A DNA stretch of 64,000 nt from Thozetella sp. PMI_491. Taxonomy: Eukaryota; Ascomycota; Sordariomycetes; Chaetosphaeriales; Chaetosphaeriaceae. Positions 22,393-38,831 of the stretch are shown piece by piece. The stretch is from contig MU270118.1 of the NCBI GenBank assembly GCA_021432635.1, positions 62,001-126,000 on the forward strand, given 5' to 3'. Position 1 is the stretch's first letter, and each line of letters starts with the position of its first letter. The position numbers were made by a program, and so were the translations under genes. The notes below the pieces were generated by a model. The model saw only the letters and a list, made by a program, of their open reading frames with translations, was not told the DNA's origin and ran no database searches.

Positions 22393-24399
22393 CTATTGCG
22401 GTTGGGCGGGGCGCCTCTTCTCGATCGCCAGCACAGTATCGATGAAGCTTCGTTGCAGAATGCTCTTTTTGCGGGCTGCGAGCAGTTGGGCCGTCTTGAG
22501 GATGTTCTTGATCTGGCGTCCGTTGAGCTGTAGCTGGGACAGCTCGTCCAGATCCTTCTCCGAGAAGTCGCACTTGAGCGTCTTGCTCTGGAGGAAGTTC
22601 CTCCAGATCTGTCGGCGCGATGCGGCTGTGAGGTCCGGGTACTCAAGTGAAACGTGGATGCGCGACTGGAAGGCGGCGTCAATGTTATCGACGCGGTTCG
22701 TCGTTAGAAAGAGGATACCCTCGTAGTACTCAAGCGTGCGCAAGAAGATAGATACGACCTTGTTGCGCTCGAGATCGTGCGTCGACCTCGATTCGAGGAA
22801 AACATCACATTCATCGAGGAGCAGGATGGCGTTCCACCTTGCTACCAGCTCCAGGATGCGGGACAATCCGCTCTCGACCTCCCACGGCTGCGAGCCGAGG
22901 TCACCGGAGCTCAGCGTGTGCAAGGGAACCCGCAGATTCTCGGCCACCGCCTCGGCCGTCAGCGTCTTCCCCACACCCGGGGGCCCTGAGAGAAGGCAAA
23001 TGACGCCCTTGCCCTTGCCCGAGATGACGTCGTCAAAGCTGGAACCCTGGAGCTGCGACTCGGAGAAGGCGAGGATAAGTTCCTTCTGGTCCTCTGGCAG
23101 CACGAGCGTGTCGAAGGCGTTAGTGTTCCACTCAATCTCGGTGACGTTCTCGACGTAAAAGTCGAGCCACTTCTTGAGCTTGAGGGAGTAGCCGCGCGTC
23201 CGTGAGCGAGCGAGCATGTGGTGGAACGGCGCCATGTTCAGGGTCTCGCTGGAGGACAAGATATTGGCCTTCCGGTGTGCGGCCAGCCTCGCGAGATCCT
23301 TGGGGTTCCAGTCGCTCAGGTACCGCGTGCGGTAGGGGCTGAAGCGGTTGAAGGAGCCGATGTCGACGACGATGCGGCCCGTCACCTGGATGGGGACCTC
23401 ATTGCCCTCCCGGTCCCATGTGATGGCAATGCCATTATATCTATTCCCGAGTTAGCCTTTTCGCTTGCTCCTGCCTCCTTGAAGAGTGACGGTCACTTAC
23501 GCTTTGTAGTGGTGCCCAGCCAGGCGCTCGAACAGCTGGCCGCGCTTGATCAGGGCAGCCTGGATCGCTTCCTTGTCCTCGTGGAAGGCCCATGGGAAGG
23601 CGTTCAGCCCGGTGATCTTCTTGGCGCCGAGGAACTCGGGCACTTTGATGGTCTCCCTCGCGCGGCCGAAGTTTTTGCCGCCGTAGTCTACGCAGTCGCA
23701 GCGCAGGGCGAGGAACTTGCCGCAGTTGTTCTCCATGTACTCGGTCTCCTCCAGCTCGAAGGCCGAGAGCGGGCCTTTGTGCGCCGACAGGACGACGGAG
23801 CCAGGCTGGAAGATCATCCACAGGTGCTCGAACGTGATGACGCCGTTGAGCACGTAGTCCTCGAACGCCTTGATCGTATCGCCGATCTCGTACGTAAGTA
23901 TGTCGTGCAGGATAGTCAAATGCTCCTTGGTCGTCGCGTCCAGGTCGGGACGCTGCATGTACTTCCGAAACTCGGCCCAGCGGTGGACGAAGGGCCCGAA
24001 GGGGGCCTCGAACACTAGCCGCCGCAGTTGGCAGGCCACGCCTGGGTAGTCCTCGAGAATCTCGGCCAGGGCATCCTTCAGCCAGGGGCTCTGGACGACG
24101 ATGGAGTCGGCCTCAAGCTTCTTGCGGCTGTCCTGGCTCTTGGTGTTGCGCACGATGACGGCAAACTTGGCTGTCTCCTCGTTCTCGGCCGCCTCCTCGG
24201 CGTCCTCAGGATACTTATCCACCCAAGTCCAGTGGCCGTTGCTGTCCTTGTCGGACTTGTAGATGTTCTTGACGCTGCTGACGGAGCCGGCCGGGACTGC
24301 CGGTTCTTGCGGCGGCGCCGTGTCGGTCTTGGCGGCGCCGTTCGTCGCATGGCCGTTCACCTCGGCCGCCTCGTTGGGGGCGGAAGAGTTGGCCGCCAT
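22393..24399 (-). CDS. AAA+ ATPase with DUF7025 N-terminal domain
   Basis: Exons 24399-23501 and 23440-22393 give 648 residues. A polar Ala/Asn/Glu-rich N-terminus precedes a domain with SPWLKDALAEILEDYPGV and ITFEHLWMIFQPGSVV, the DUF7025-type region found in fungal ATPases of the TOB3 group. The ATPase core has Walker A GPPGVGKT (452-459), Walker B ILLLDECD (505-512), sensor-1 LFLTTNRVD and an arginine region around FQSRIHVSLEYP. Known: this group belongs to the classical AAA clade; cellular roles are poorly defined. All nucleotide-binding motifs are intact, so it should hydrolyse ATP. No membrane segment is apparent. Neighbours give no clear functional hint. Confidence 0.9.
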
Positions 24400-27300
24400 G
24401 GTGTTGGTGTTAGCGACGAAGAAAGCCTAGAGCTAGCAGGGGTCTCTAAGTTTCCGGGAAGCGTTGAAAGAGGCTCCCGCGTGACTTTTGCGTGGGAACT
24501 ACCTTTGGGATTGTCTCTGTTATTCCATATTCCCTACAGACTTGTGCTGCGGATATCTGGTCTATATATGGCAGACGGTGGCCTTGCCTGTACGACAGTA
24601 GTGGTCCTGCCTTGTTTAGGCCCCCCTCCGTTTGGACTATACACGCAGGTGCCATCGCTGAGGCAGCCGCGTCGGGGACGGACGGCCAGACCCCGACTAG
24701 GCGGCGGTTGGTTGAGTATGCGTGGTCTGCCTCGCACCTTGCCCACAAGCAGATCCAGGGGGGAGGCAGCAGTGGCTCAGCCGTGGCGAACGAGTGGGCG
24801 GCCGACCAATGCCCCGCCGCCCCCACGAAGAAACCCTGCGATTAGACAGGAAAGGGAAATAATGCCATCTTCCTCTCCTTGCCTTTCCCCTTTGAGCTTT
24901 TCTCGGAATCCATAACTAATCTTTGCCTCCCATGCTCCCGCCTTCTGCTAGGCGGTACCCAAAGCAACACTCACGCGCACTGCCTAGGGAATGCGCTGTC
25001 TGGCGGAGAAGACAACAGGTGCATGCAGCAAGGTGGGGTAGCTACGGTGGCGGAAGTGCAGGCGGTAAGGCCCGAATTGCTGGGGAGATTGGCTGTGACT
25101 GTGCCAATTTAGTACCTACCTAACCAACCCACCTTGTTGCGAAAGTTTTTTCTTCCTGCGCCGCCCTGTGCGTACGAGAGGAGGCTCCAGTCGACAGCGC
25201 CAGTGACGGGAGCTCTCGCGCGACTGCTAAGGCGAGACCTGCTGCTGCCTACGACTTAGCGCGCGCACAGGTGAGCTGCGCAGACCTTGGGCCGTCGATG
25301 ACTGTACGACTGGACAGGGACTCTGGCAATCTTTCCGGCGCTGAGTCCGAGGCAGCCGTGCCTGCTACTCGAGCTTTCCGGGGTATCTACCATGCCGTGG
25401 CGTCGAGCCCAGGCGGCCCGGATATCGCAGCTCGAATGCCCCTACCAAAGTGACTCATGCCGGATGAGCTACAGTCTAGTGCCATTCTCAGTGGACGAAG
25501 GCTCAGCATAGAGGAGGTTTGCCTCCATAGTGCCCAGTGCAATATGCACGGCGTGCTGCAGGGCGTCTCCGGCAGTGCTCTGGTTCTGTCTATGATTGGT
25601 GGCTCTCCACCAGCGCTGACGCTGCCTAGGCCGATCTTGTCTAGCTCTCCGCCACCCGCAGAGCCCCTTGCGAAACGAGCACCTCTCCAAGTCGCCAAGC
25701 TCCCTGAGCTGCTCTGAAGGAACGGGACCACAGCCCCGGCCGGTAGGCCTCCCGCTCCCGCTCTTCCGACATGACTCCCACAAGGGCTACGCGTATCGAA
25801 TCACTAGTATGTATGCATGCAGCAAATCGAGAGATATTGCGAGCCCTCTCTTATTTATTTTTTTGTCCTCTTTCTCCCTTCCTCCCATGTTTCCCTAGGT
25901 TTCCAACCCGTGCTACTCTGATGATGCTCGGCTGAAGGTAAAATCGTCCTCGCCTTTAGGCCGCCTGACGATGGTCGCGATAAATTAATTAAAGGCAAGA
26001 ACGAGCATGCCTGCGCCGTAACAGTTGGGAAGACCACTCGGGATTATTTACGCATATCCTCGCTGGATTTATTCTCGAAAGCAGAGGGTTTTATTTTGGG
26101 GGGGGGGAGGGGGTTTCGAAGAAAAAAAAATTCCGCCGTGAACACATAGGTGCTGCAACTACCTAGGCATTCTGTCGCTTCAGTGAGACAGTCTTGGCCA
26201 CCTTGGCTTTGCCAGGGGATAGCCACGCTACGAGATTCTGCACCACCACATGCTGTACATCTCAAAATCTAGACCAGCCTAATGGCACCAGTAGAGGAAT
26301 TCGAATTTACTGAAGGCTGCCTAGGAATGCCGATGTGCCCCGGAGCCAACTTGTATTTGAGGGTCCACAAGTGGATTCAAATGTCCACAGTACCGTACCT
26401 GCTTTACCCAAGTAAGGTACCTACACCTCCAACATCGGCAGTGGAGCATCAGCAGCGATTAGAGGTCTGCAGCCTGTAAGTGACACACTGACTCTACGAG
26501 CAGCCCGCCCCCTGGAGACGGAAGGTATCTCTAGCATGAGACTTTTGTCATCTTCTCGACAACGTTCCCAAGGTCACTTGACGGTTGCATCACCACAACG
26601 AATCTCCTCTAGCTCCTATTAGTCACGATCTAAAGAAAAGAGCCACGAAGTTCGTTTTCGGTGGCTTACCGTCGCCCTTGTAAAGCGCCCCATCTTAGAA
26701 AGTGCCAAGCTAGGTATCTTGGACTGGTCTTCTTGTGGTCATAGCTCTCACCGAAGCTGTCCTCCGAGACTCCTGCATCCCTAGCAGGTGGGACTCCCAT
26801 GGAGCAACAAAGGCGCCGGGCCTTGCAGCATGTACTGTATTGATCGGTATTCGCGGCATGAACACGCTTCGCATCTCCAATCATGACATGGCTGTCATTT
26901 TCGGTGGCGATGTGACCGTTAAGAATCTTGTCCATAAGTTGCGGGAAGCTGATGAGCAGACACGCGCGAGAGAGCACTCCTTTCCAGGTACTGTTGGTTG
27001 AGAAGGTAGAGAAATTCCGCCTCCATAGCGGTGAGGATCTGCGAATGCGGCGGCGTTTCTGCAGTAATCTTGGGGGGCGGCTACGGCTAGCTATCGGGTC
27101 AATACGGCCTAGGTGCAGATCGTTTTCTGTCCGTCCGGGTTGTGCGCTCGAACTTTCAGGCTACAACGTCATCTGAGATCTATAATCTATTTCTATTTAT
27201 TTTCTCCAGGCGCTGAAGGGAGCCGATTATACCTTTGGCACTGTGACGGAGTCGTACTATCGGATCTATCATACCAACTACTAGAGAGGTCGTACGAGAT

Positions 27301-27641
27301 TTTCCTGTTTTCGGTGAGAAGCTCCGAGTCCCTTATCGATCTGACGAAGGAGATGCTAGATATAAAGCTCCTAAGAGCCGCAGACTGGGTATATACTGTC
27401 TTTAATTACTTCAGATAGTTGGCCTGGGTTTGGAATTAAAATGCTGTACAGTCGGGAAGTTATTTATAGGCTCGCTAGACGCTGCCATCACTGAAAAGAA
27501 ACAGAGCACCGGCTTCTCTAGACAGATCTATTACAAGGAGCATCTGCACAGCTTCAAGACAGAGTAGCCTCGAACCTTCTATCCTAATGCCGGTAATGTC
27601 CACGCCAGGTCCTCTACCGATCGCGATTGCCCCGTTCAGGT
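24400..27641. other. Large intergenic region, no gene supported
   Basis: About 3.2 kb. It includes the AAA promoter, a G run near 26099-26112 followed by an A run, and an AT-rich stretch around 27170-27430 whose frames look like decayed coding sequence (for example ESYYRIYHTNY) but match nothing I can name. Confidence 0.4.
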
Positions 27642-28396
27642 TCATTTGCCCGCCGCCTTCGCCAGCGCAAACGTCCGCACCGTCACCCGCGTGCTCTGGA
27701 TCAGGAGAATGAGGGGGATGATGATCCAGAATCCGTTAAGAAACACGAAGTATCCGATGAAATATTCGGGCTCCGGTCGCGAGTACTCCACCCCCCGGAC
27801 GAGAAGGTCAAATATGGAGGTCCCGTAGTACAAGACATCTCCGTAGAGCTGACCTAGGCTGATAATGGACTGAAGCGGGTGGCGCAACGGGTGGTCCGCA
27901 ACGATGCACCACGCGCATACGAATGAGAGCGGACCCCAGAATACCGCAGTGATGGTCTCCATGCAGACGACAAAGGCGTCTGCTGTCAGATACCTGGAGT
28001 CCGAGAGCGAGTACTCTTTCCAGAGCTGCGCGAGTACCGTCGACCGGCTGGCGAGATCATGCGCATATCGGGCAAAGTAACCTAGTCGGCCCAGCGTCAG
28101 CATCTCCTCGGCCATTCAGGCTGCTCGGGCGCTCGCCTACCTTCCAAGCCAAGGTGGATGAAGCCGCAGAGAACGAACCACAGCACCGTAAGCACTTCGC
28201 CCGATGACAGGCCTTGCCGCGCCCGCCGAGCATAGAGCCAAGTGGGGATGAGGATACCCAGACAGGTGGCGGAGAAGATGCCTAGGATCTCGACTGTCGA
28301 GAGAATCTTCGGAACGTAGCCGGGGATCACAACTCCCAGGGGGTAGTATGGGTGTAGAGGCACCTGAGGTTGAGTAGTACTTTGCGCTGAACCCAT
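27642..28396 (-). CDS. EBP-family (EXPERA domain) sterol delta8-delta7 isomerase homologue
   Basis: Exons 28396-28141 and 28081-27642 give 231 residues with about five hydrophobic segments. Diagnostic elements are GFIHLGLEG (the His-x3-Glu pair known in EBP), QLWKEYSLSDSRYL, METITAVFWGPLSF (third catalytic Glu) and HPLRHPLQSIISLGQLYGDVLYY. Known: emopamil-binding proteins isomerise the sterol delta8 double bond to delta7 in the endoplasmic reticulum. Fungi normally use the unrelated Erg2 for that step in ergosterol synthesis, so EBP-like proteins in ascomycetes may act on other steroids or triterpenoids. All three acidic/His residues are visible, so catalysis is plausible. No sterol-pathway neighbour is present. 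Confidence 0.88.
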
Positions 28397-33736
<5,340 letters not shown>

Positions 33737-34874
33737 ATGGTTCCCTAGAATATTCTTGTATATAATGTCAAGATGTATAATTATCTACAACCTCTGCTAT
33801 GTTAACTCTTCGTGGCCAGCGAGTGGGATCTTGGGGGACTGAGACAAGTGCCTTGATAGCCCGAGGCGACTACCTCCAGTAAAATATAACCAAAAATGTC
33901 TGCAGCACGATTCATTTGAACCGAGCCTAATGCTTTCCATTCCGTAGATGGCAAAGTAGATCCGTCCTACCTTAGAAGTGTCGTCTCTCTACCCTCGACG
34001 ATAAGTGAGGCAGCATCTTTACATCACATAGGCCGTTCCACGCTTCAAAAGTCTGATTTTAATGTATGAAACAAACTAGACATTCTTAACGCCTCGAGAG
34101 GTATCGCGATGCGCTTTCGCTACTTATTGAAGACAGTTATAATCCATGAGCAACTCTCTTTTGCAACTACGCTGTTTGGGATGATCCCGATATATGCCCA
34201 AACGGACTCTGATATAGTGGAGATGGAGGGCTGGGGTTTGATATCGATGAGTACAGATAGCACCAATAAAGAGAGTCCGTTGTTATGTTGATCAAACGTA
34301 GCTTGACGGCTAGAGCGGGGGATCTCTGGGGAGCCAGTGACTCTCCAACAGTCATTTTGCTGACTGACATCTGTTCTATAGCCGCGCTCATGCCATTCCA
34401 TGGCTTAGTTGCTTTCCGGAGATCGTCGCTCGCCTCCAGCAGGCTGGTGAAGAAGACCAGATTTTTCCTGCTAGTTGCCAAGCTTTGGTTGAAAAGGTTA
34501 TTGGATCCATTCTCGGAAGACAGCCAATTGGTTTGGTTCGAGGTGCTCGGAAGCAGTGAAATCTAATTGAGCTGCTGAACTTTCTTTCTGGTCACCGGGC
34601 CTTTTTATGCCAAAGCCTTAACATCGGTATTAATCATCCTGCTGTCTCCCCATACTATTCGAAGGACTTACGACCCCCAATTAGCTACAAAGAGGCTCAG
34701 TTCGATCAAGCTGCATCTGCGCCCATTCTTGACATTGGAAATGGACCGTAGCGGTCTGATTGGTCGGAAGCAAATAATCCCGTCCAGATACTAGGCATTA
34801 TGTTGACCCTACGCTACAAGATACGGAGATACGACTATGGCTTCATAAACATGGCTTCCGCGATCGCTGGGAGC
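33737..34874. other. Intergenic between convergent genes
   Basis: About 1.1 kb separating the 3' ends of the hexosaminidase and of the minus-strand regulator. No gene supported. Confidence 0.5.
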
Positions 34875-36344
34875 TTACGTGATTTCGCCCGAGACTTCAG
34901 CCATCCTTTCCCTCGGGTAATCGAGCCAATGACTCCACTCGGCGCCCAGGTACTCGACGATTAGGCCCATTAAGTAGGATCCTGCGTCGCCAACCTGCCA
35001 CATGTGTCTTCCGTAGTGTAGCAGGAGGGCCCAATACGCGAGCACGGCCAAGGCTTCCGGTCGTTTCGCGTCCAAAAAACCCGTAAATTGTGGCGGGACA
35101 TGCAGCATCCATAAGACGATCATTTGGTGTCGAACGTCACGGTCCTCCATATGCACGGCATCGAATCCGACCTGCAAGTGCTTGATCGCCAGGCGGCATA
35201 CCGCCTTCTCTTCTTCCTCTAGCCCGTCTGCGGCCTCTATAAGCTCGCTAATTTCCCGGCAGTCGTTTCCTTGCGGGGCCTGTGATGTGAAGCCGGCGCT
35301 CCATGACAAGATGGGCTCAAGTTCCGACTCCATTAGCAGCGGCCACGAGGCTATGGCGACTGTGAAGATCCCCCTCTGCACCTCGACGCACTGAACATAG
35401 TGGCTCATAAACGCCTGCAGGCCGCCGGGGTCTCGCTTGTCTAGCGTATCGGCAAGTATGTGGTGGCCTAGGATCGATGAGAAGAGAAGAACAGGCACGC
35501 AGTTGGAGCGGTCGACGCCGGTCAGAGCCGTGCTGGCGTTGAAGAGTTCAATCGCCCGGGTCTGAAGAGTGAAGGCTTGATGGCGGTACGAGGCAGAGCG
35601 TTCTGGATGCAAGAAAGATAAGTGGCGAGCGGAGAAGGCAAACAGCTGGTACAATAAGTAAGGAGATGCCGTCGCTATCTCGAAGAGGAGGGCTCGCTGA
35701 AGGCCGTGGCCTCGCACCCCCGGCCCGCGACCGAGATCGAATACCCGGTCGTCAAAGATCAAATGTGTCAGGAGCTCCGTGTGGCTGAGATTGATGGTTT
35801 CGGATGCGACGGCATCAGCGAAGCCGTTGTGGCCGAGTCCTTCTGAGCCGGAGTGCGACGGGGAGGCGGTGGCCGGAGACGAAGTCTCGGGCAAAACTCC
35901 GCCGGCTTGGGTTTGGGTGGCTGCCGGGCTTGCACCCCGGTCAGGCGGGGAGGTCTCGGATGCCGACCGAGTCCCGAGAGAATCTTGCGGCCCATAGCTA
36001 CAGTCCCGGCGGGACAAGGAGCACAAGAGGCATACCGGGCGGCCTTGGTCGCACTAGCGGCGAAGAAGACCTAATGTTAGTCCAGGGGCTCGGGAGTGTA
36101 TAGGGGTCGTGCAGAGGATTTTACCTTGACGTGCCGTCGTTTGCTATCGGTTTCGATTAGCCATGGGATAGAAGAGCAGAATGCCGAGGGGGTAAATGTA
36201 GAAGGGGCCCAACTTTCAGAGCTGGGGGCTGAGAAGGCCAGAGGGGGGGGGGGAGTGGGAAGCGGTGACGAGTTCAAGCCAATCCCACGAGACTCACCAT
36301 TCCAAACATCCTCCCCGGGCCTTTTTGTGCCGTCGACGCAACAT
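34875..36344 (-). CDS. Zn2Cys6 transcription factor
   Basis: Three exons (36344-36298, 36143-36125, 36053-34875) join exactly to 414 residues. The cluster is complete only after splicing: RGGCLEC, then KRRHVK from a 19-base exon, then CDQGRPVCLLC...CSYGP, giving CX2CX6CX6CX2CX6C. A Ser/Pro-rich linker follows, then a helical regulatory domain (LSHTELLTHLIFDD, ALLFEIATASPYLLYQLFAFSARHLSFLHPE, ILGHHILADTLDKRD) typical of fungal C6 factors. It is divergent from the RTA1 gene at 37063 across about 720 bases, so it may control that gene. A GTAAGC right over the stop codon could act as a donor, so a further exon cannot be excluded, but the protein already has a normal ending. Confidence 0.8.
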
Positions 36345-37062
36345 GTCGCAGAGCTAGGGGCGCAATGCCTGCGCAAGGTCTCTAGTGGAGGGCGGATTTG
36401 TGGATTGGGACTCGCGCAAATTGCTGGCGACCACAGCAACGGCGATCATCCGAGGATCAAGCGGCCTAGCGAGTGCGTTTTAGCGAATGCGAGTCCTCTG
36501 CGTGGATCTCTCGATGCCGAAGTTTGGGGGTCGCAAGAAAGGCTCCTGCTGCTCTCCTGGCGCGCATATGTTGTCATTTACTGGGAGGAGCTTTGTGGCT
36601 TGGTGGGCCAGACTCGTCAGCGTGCTCGGATAGACTCTTGGCCACTGCCTAGCCTGAAGGCACAGCAGCCAAGGACCGGGGTTCGGCATAAGGAAGGGAT
36701 ACGTGCTAACAAATCCGCGGAAAAAAAAAGGGGGTTAGCGTCTTTCATAGTCCGCGGAAACGACTTGGCGAATCACGACCCGAGTTACGATGCCAAAATG
36801 GCCGATCGGCAGGCCATTGGCTCCCTTGCGGGCTGTCGTAGAGGCATAGGACGTGAATGCATACAACCTTTATAATGGAATTCCTGTCACTCCTAGATGT
36901 TCCTCATCGGCGTCGGCCCTCTACTTCTAGCTGTCGCCTTTCGTCAATTCTTGCTTCTTCGTCACTTTCTACCGACATTCTGGCCGGCGTTGTGCCTATT
37001 ATCTTCCACTGCTCAACATACCCCAGCTACAACCTATCGTTACGCCTTCCGGACACCCGACC
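36345..37062. promoter_or_regulatory. Divergent promoter region, zinc-cluster factor and RTA1 gene
   Basis: About 720 bases between two outward-facing start codons, with no gene in between. An A9 run lies at 36721-36729. Two CGG triplets with variable spacing occur, but no clear zinc-cluster operator could be singled out. Confidence 0.4.
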
Positions 37063-38004
37063 ATGCCGACTCTCGAAACTTTCAAAGGAGTCTACCTCTG
37101 GCACTATGTGCCCAGTCTCCCCGCCGCAGTTGTCTTCGCTATCCTGTTCACCATCGCCGGGGCGGCCCATGCTTGGAAGATGTACAAAACGAAGCTGTGG
37201 TTCTGCATGCCTTTCGTATTCGGTGGCTTCTGTACGTAGCTCTGCGAGCTTGATCCGCTACCCGCTACTGGCTGTCTGCTAACCTCACCTCTCCTCTCAG
37301 TCGAGACGATTGGCTACATTGCCCGAGCACTCGCCGTGGATTCCACAGGCGCCTTAGCCCCCTTCCTCGTCCAGGCCGCCTTCTTACTTTTGCCTCCCGT
37401 TCTCTTCGCTGCCTCTTTGTACATGGTGTACTCCCGCGTCGTTCGAGCCGTCCAGGCGCAGGACCTTTCGCTCATTCCTCCGCGCTGGACCACTATCATA
37501 TTCGTCGTCGGCGATCTGCTCTGTCTTAACATCCAGTCTAATGGTGCCGGGCTGCTGGCGAAGCCGAAAACCGCCCAGATCGGTAACTACCTCATCGTCG
37601 CTGGCCTTCTCTCGCAGCTCGTAGTTTTTGCCGGTTTTATGCTCTGCTGCATAGTTTTCCACCATCGATTCCGCGCGAAACTGCTTATAACCGGGACCCA
37701 TACCAGTATCCCTTGGCAATCCTGCCTCAACATGCTGTACACGACGTCCCTGGCTATCATGGTGCGAAATATCTTCCGCGTCATCGAATTTTTCATGGGC
37801 GATGCTGGTTACCTCTCTAGCACCGAGTGGCCGACGTACGTATTCGACGGAGCACTGATGTTCCTAGTGATGATTGGCTTCTTTATTTGGTACCCCAGCC
37901 ATCTTCAACCGGCCGAGAGGAACTCAATGATTGAGCTCACAAGCGACGGTGCCAGCATTTCAGGCCACAATCCTGTGGTGAAGAGGTCGGAGAGCACACC
38001 ATGA
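37063..38004 (+). CDS. RTA1-like seven-helix membrane protein
   Basis: Exons 37063-37231 and 37301-38004 give 290 residues with about seven hydrophobic segments. Family elements include YVPSLPAAVVFAILFTI, the FGGFFETIGYIAR helix (the most conserved part, restored by splicing), PPVLFAASLYMVYSRVV, NIFRVIEFFMG and a terminal YVFDGALMFLVMIGFF helix. Known: RTA1/Rsb1-like proteins sit in the plasma membrane and are linked to lipid (phytosphingosine) export and resistance to toxic compounds. A divergent zinc-cluster factor suggests inducible control. The cargo is unknown. Confidence 0.9.
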
Positions 38005-38831
38005 GCCGCGCTCCAGGTCGTTCTGAGTGGAGCCGCAGTCGTCAGTCGAATGGTTTAGACCCTTCGGACTCGGCTCGGTGCTAAGATGTATTATGAAGGC
38101 CACCAGATGGATCTTGTTTGAAGGTGGAAAACCGAACTTGTGCGCCAAGCGGCCGATTTGCTTAAAGCTGGCTCACAGACTTCACCGTTGCCCAGAATAT
38201 TGGCGCTACAAATTCTTGCGCGATAAACAGCAAAATCTCCTTCTACCAAGGCTGGCTGAGGACGACTATAGAGAAACACAGCCGCCTTTCAACATGTGTG
38301 CGGCTTCTGGGAGAGGAGGAGGGCTTCTCTTCCGGTTAGTAAGCTTACACGATCTTGAGACAAACCATAATTACTAGGAGGAGTAATCTAGTGTGGAGGA
38401 AGTGCAGTTTTACAAAGACCAAGTCAAGGAGGGAGAGGAGAGTTACCTTACATGGGTCGAGCGTCCCGCGCCACACCAGTTTCTGAAAGTAAGCTGGTTG
38501 CAGGTGGAGGTCACCCTGACTGTATCACCACCACCGACCACTCGTGATCTGCGGACTAAAGGCGCTAGGCCTTATCTAGCACAAATTTCCTTCTCTGGAG
38601 AGAACCGCCCGTTTAGGAGAGGTGTTTAGGGCGTTGGTGGCATGCCAATATTTTCGTTAACATTGTTGATACAAGCATTGCCTCGATACACTGCCGAAAG
38701 AAAACTATATAACGACTAGAGAATGAGAGCAAGCAGGAAAAAATTGACTGGCCTGTCAACCGTACCGCCCAATCTCTTGGTTCATCAATCACTGAACATA
38801 CCACCCTCCTGACTAGCCTACCGTTCCCAAA
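38005..38831. other. Intergenic, no gene supported
   Basis: About 830 bases containing the 3' flank of the RTA1 gene and the promoter of the hydrolase. Only short unrelated frames. Confidence 0.5.

Noticed and set aside
23218-24915. Long plus-strand frames of 266 and 295 codons
   Set aside because: They are antisense shadows of the AAA ATPase gene, whose motifs are clear on the minus strand.
36096-36875. 259-codon plus-strand frame
   Set aside because: It overlaps the zinc-cluster exons on the opposite strand and the divergent promoter, and its composition is not protein-like.
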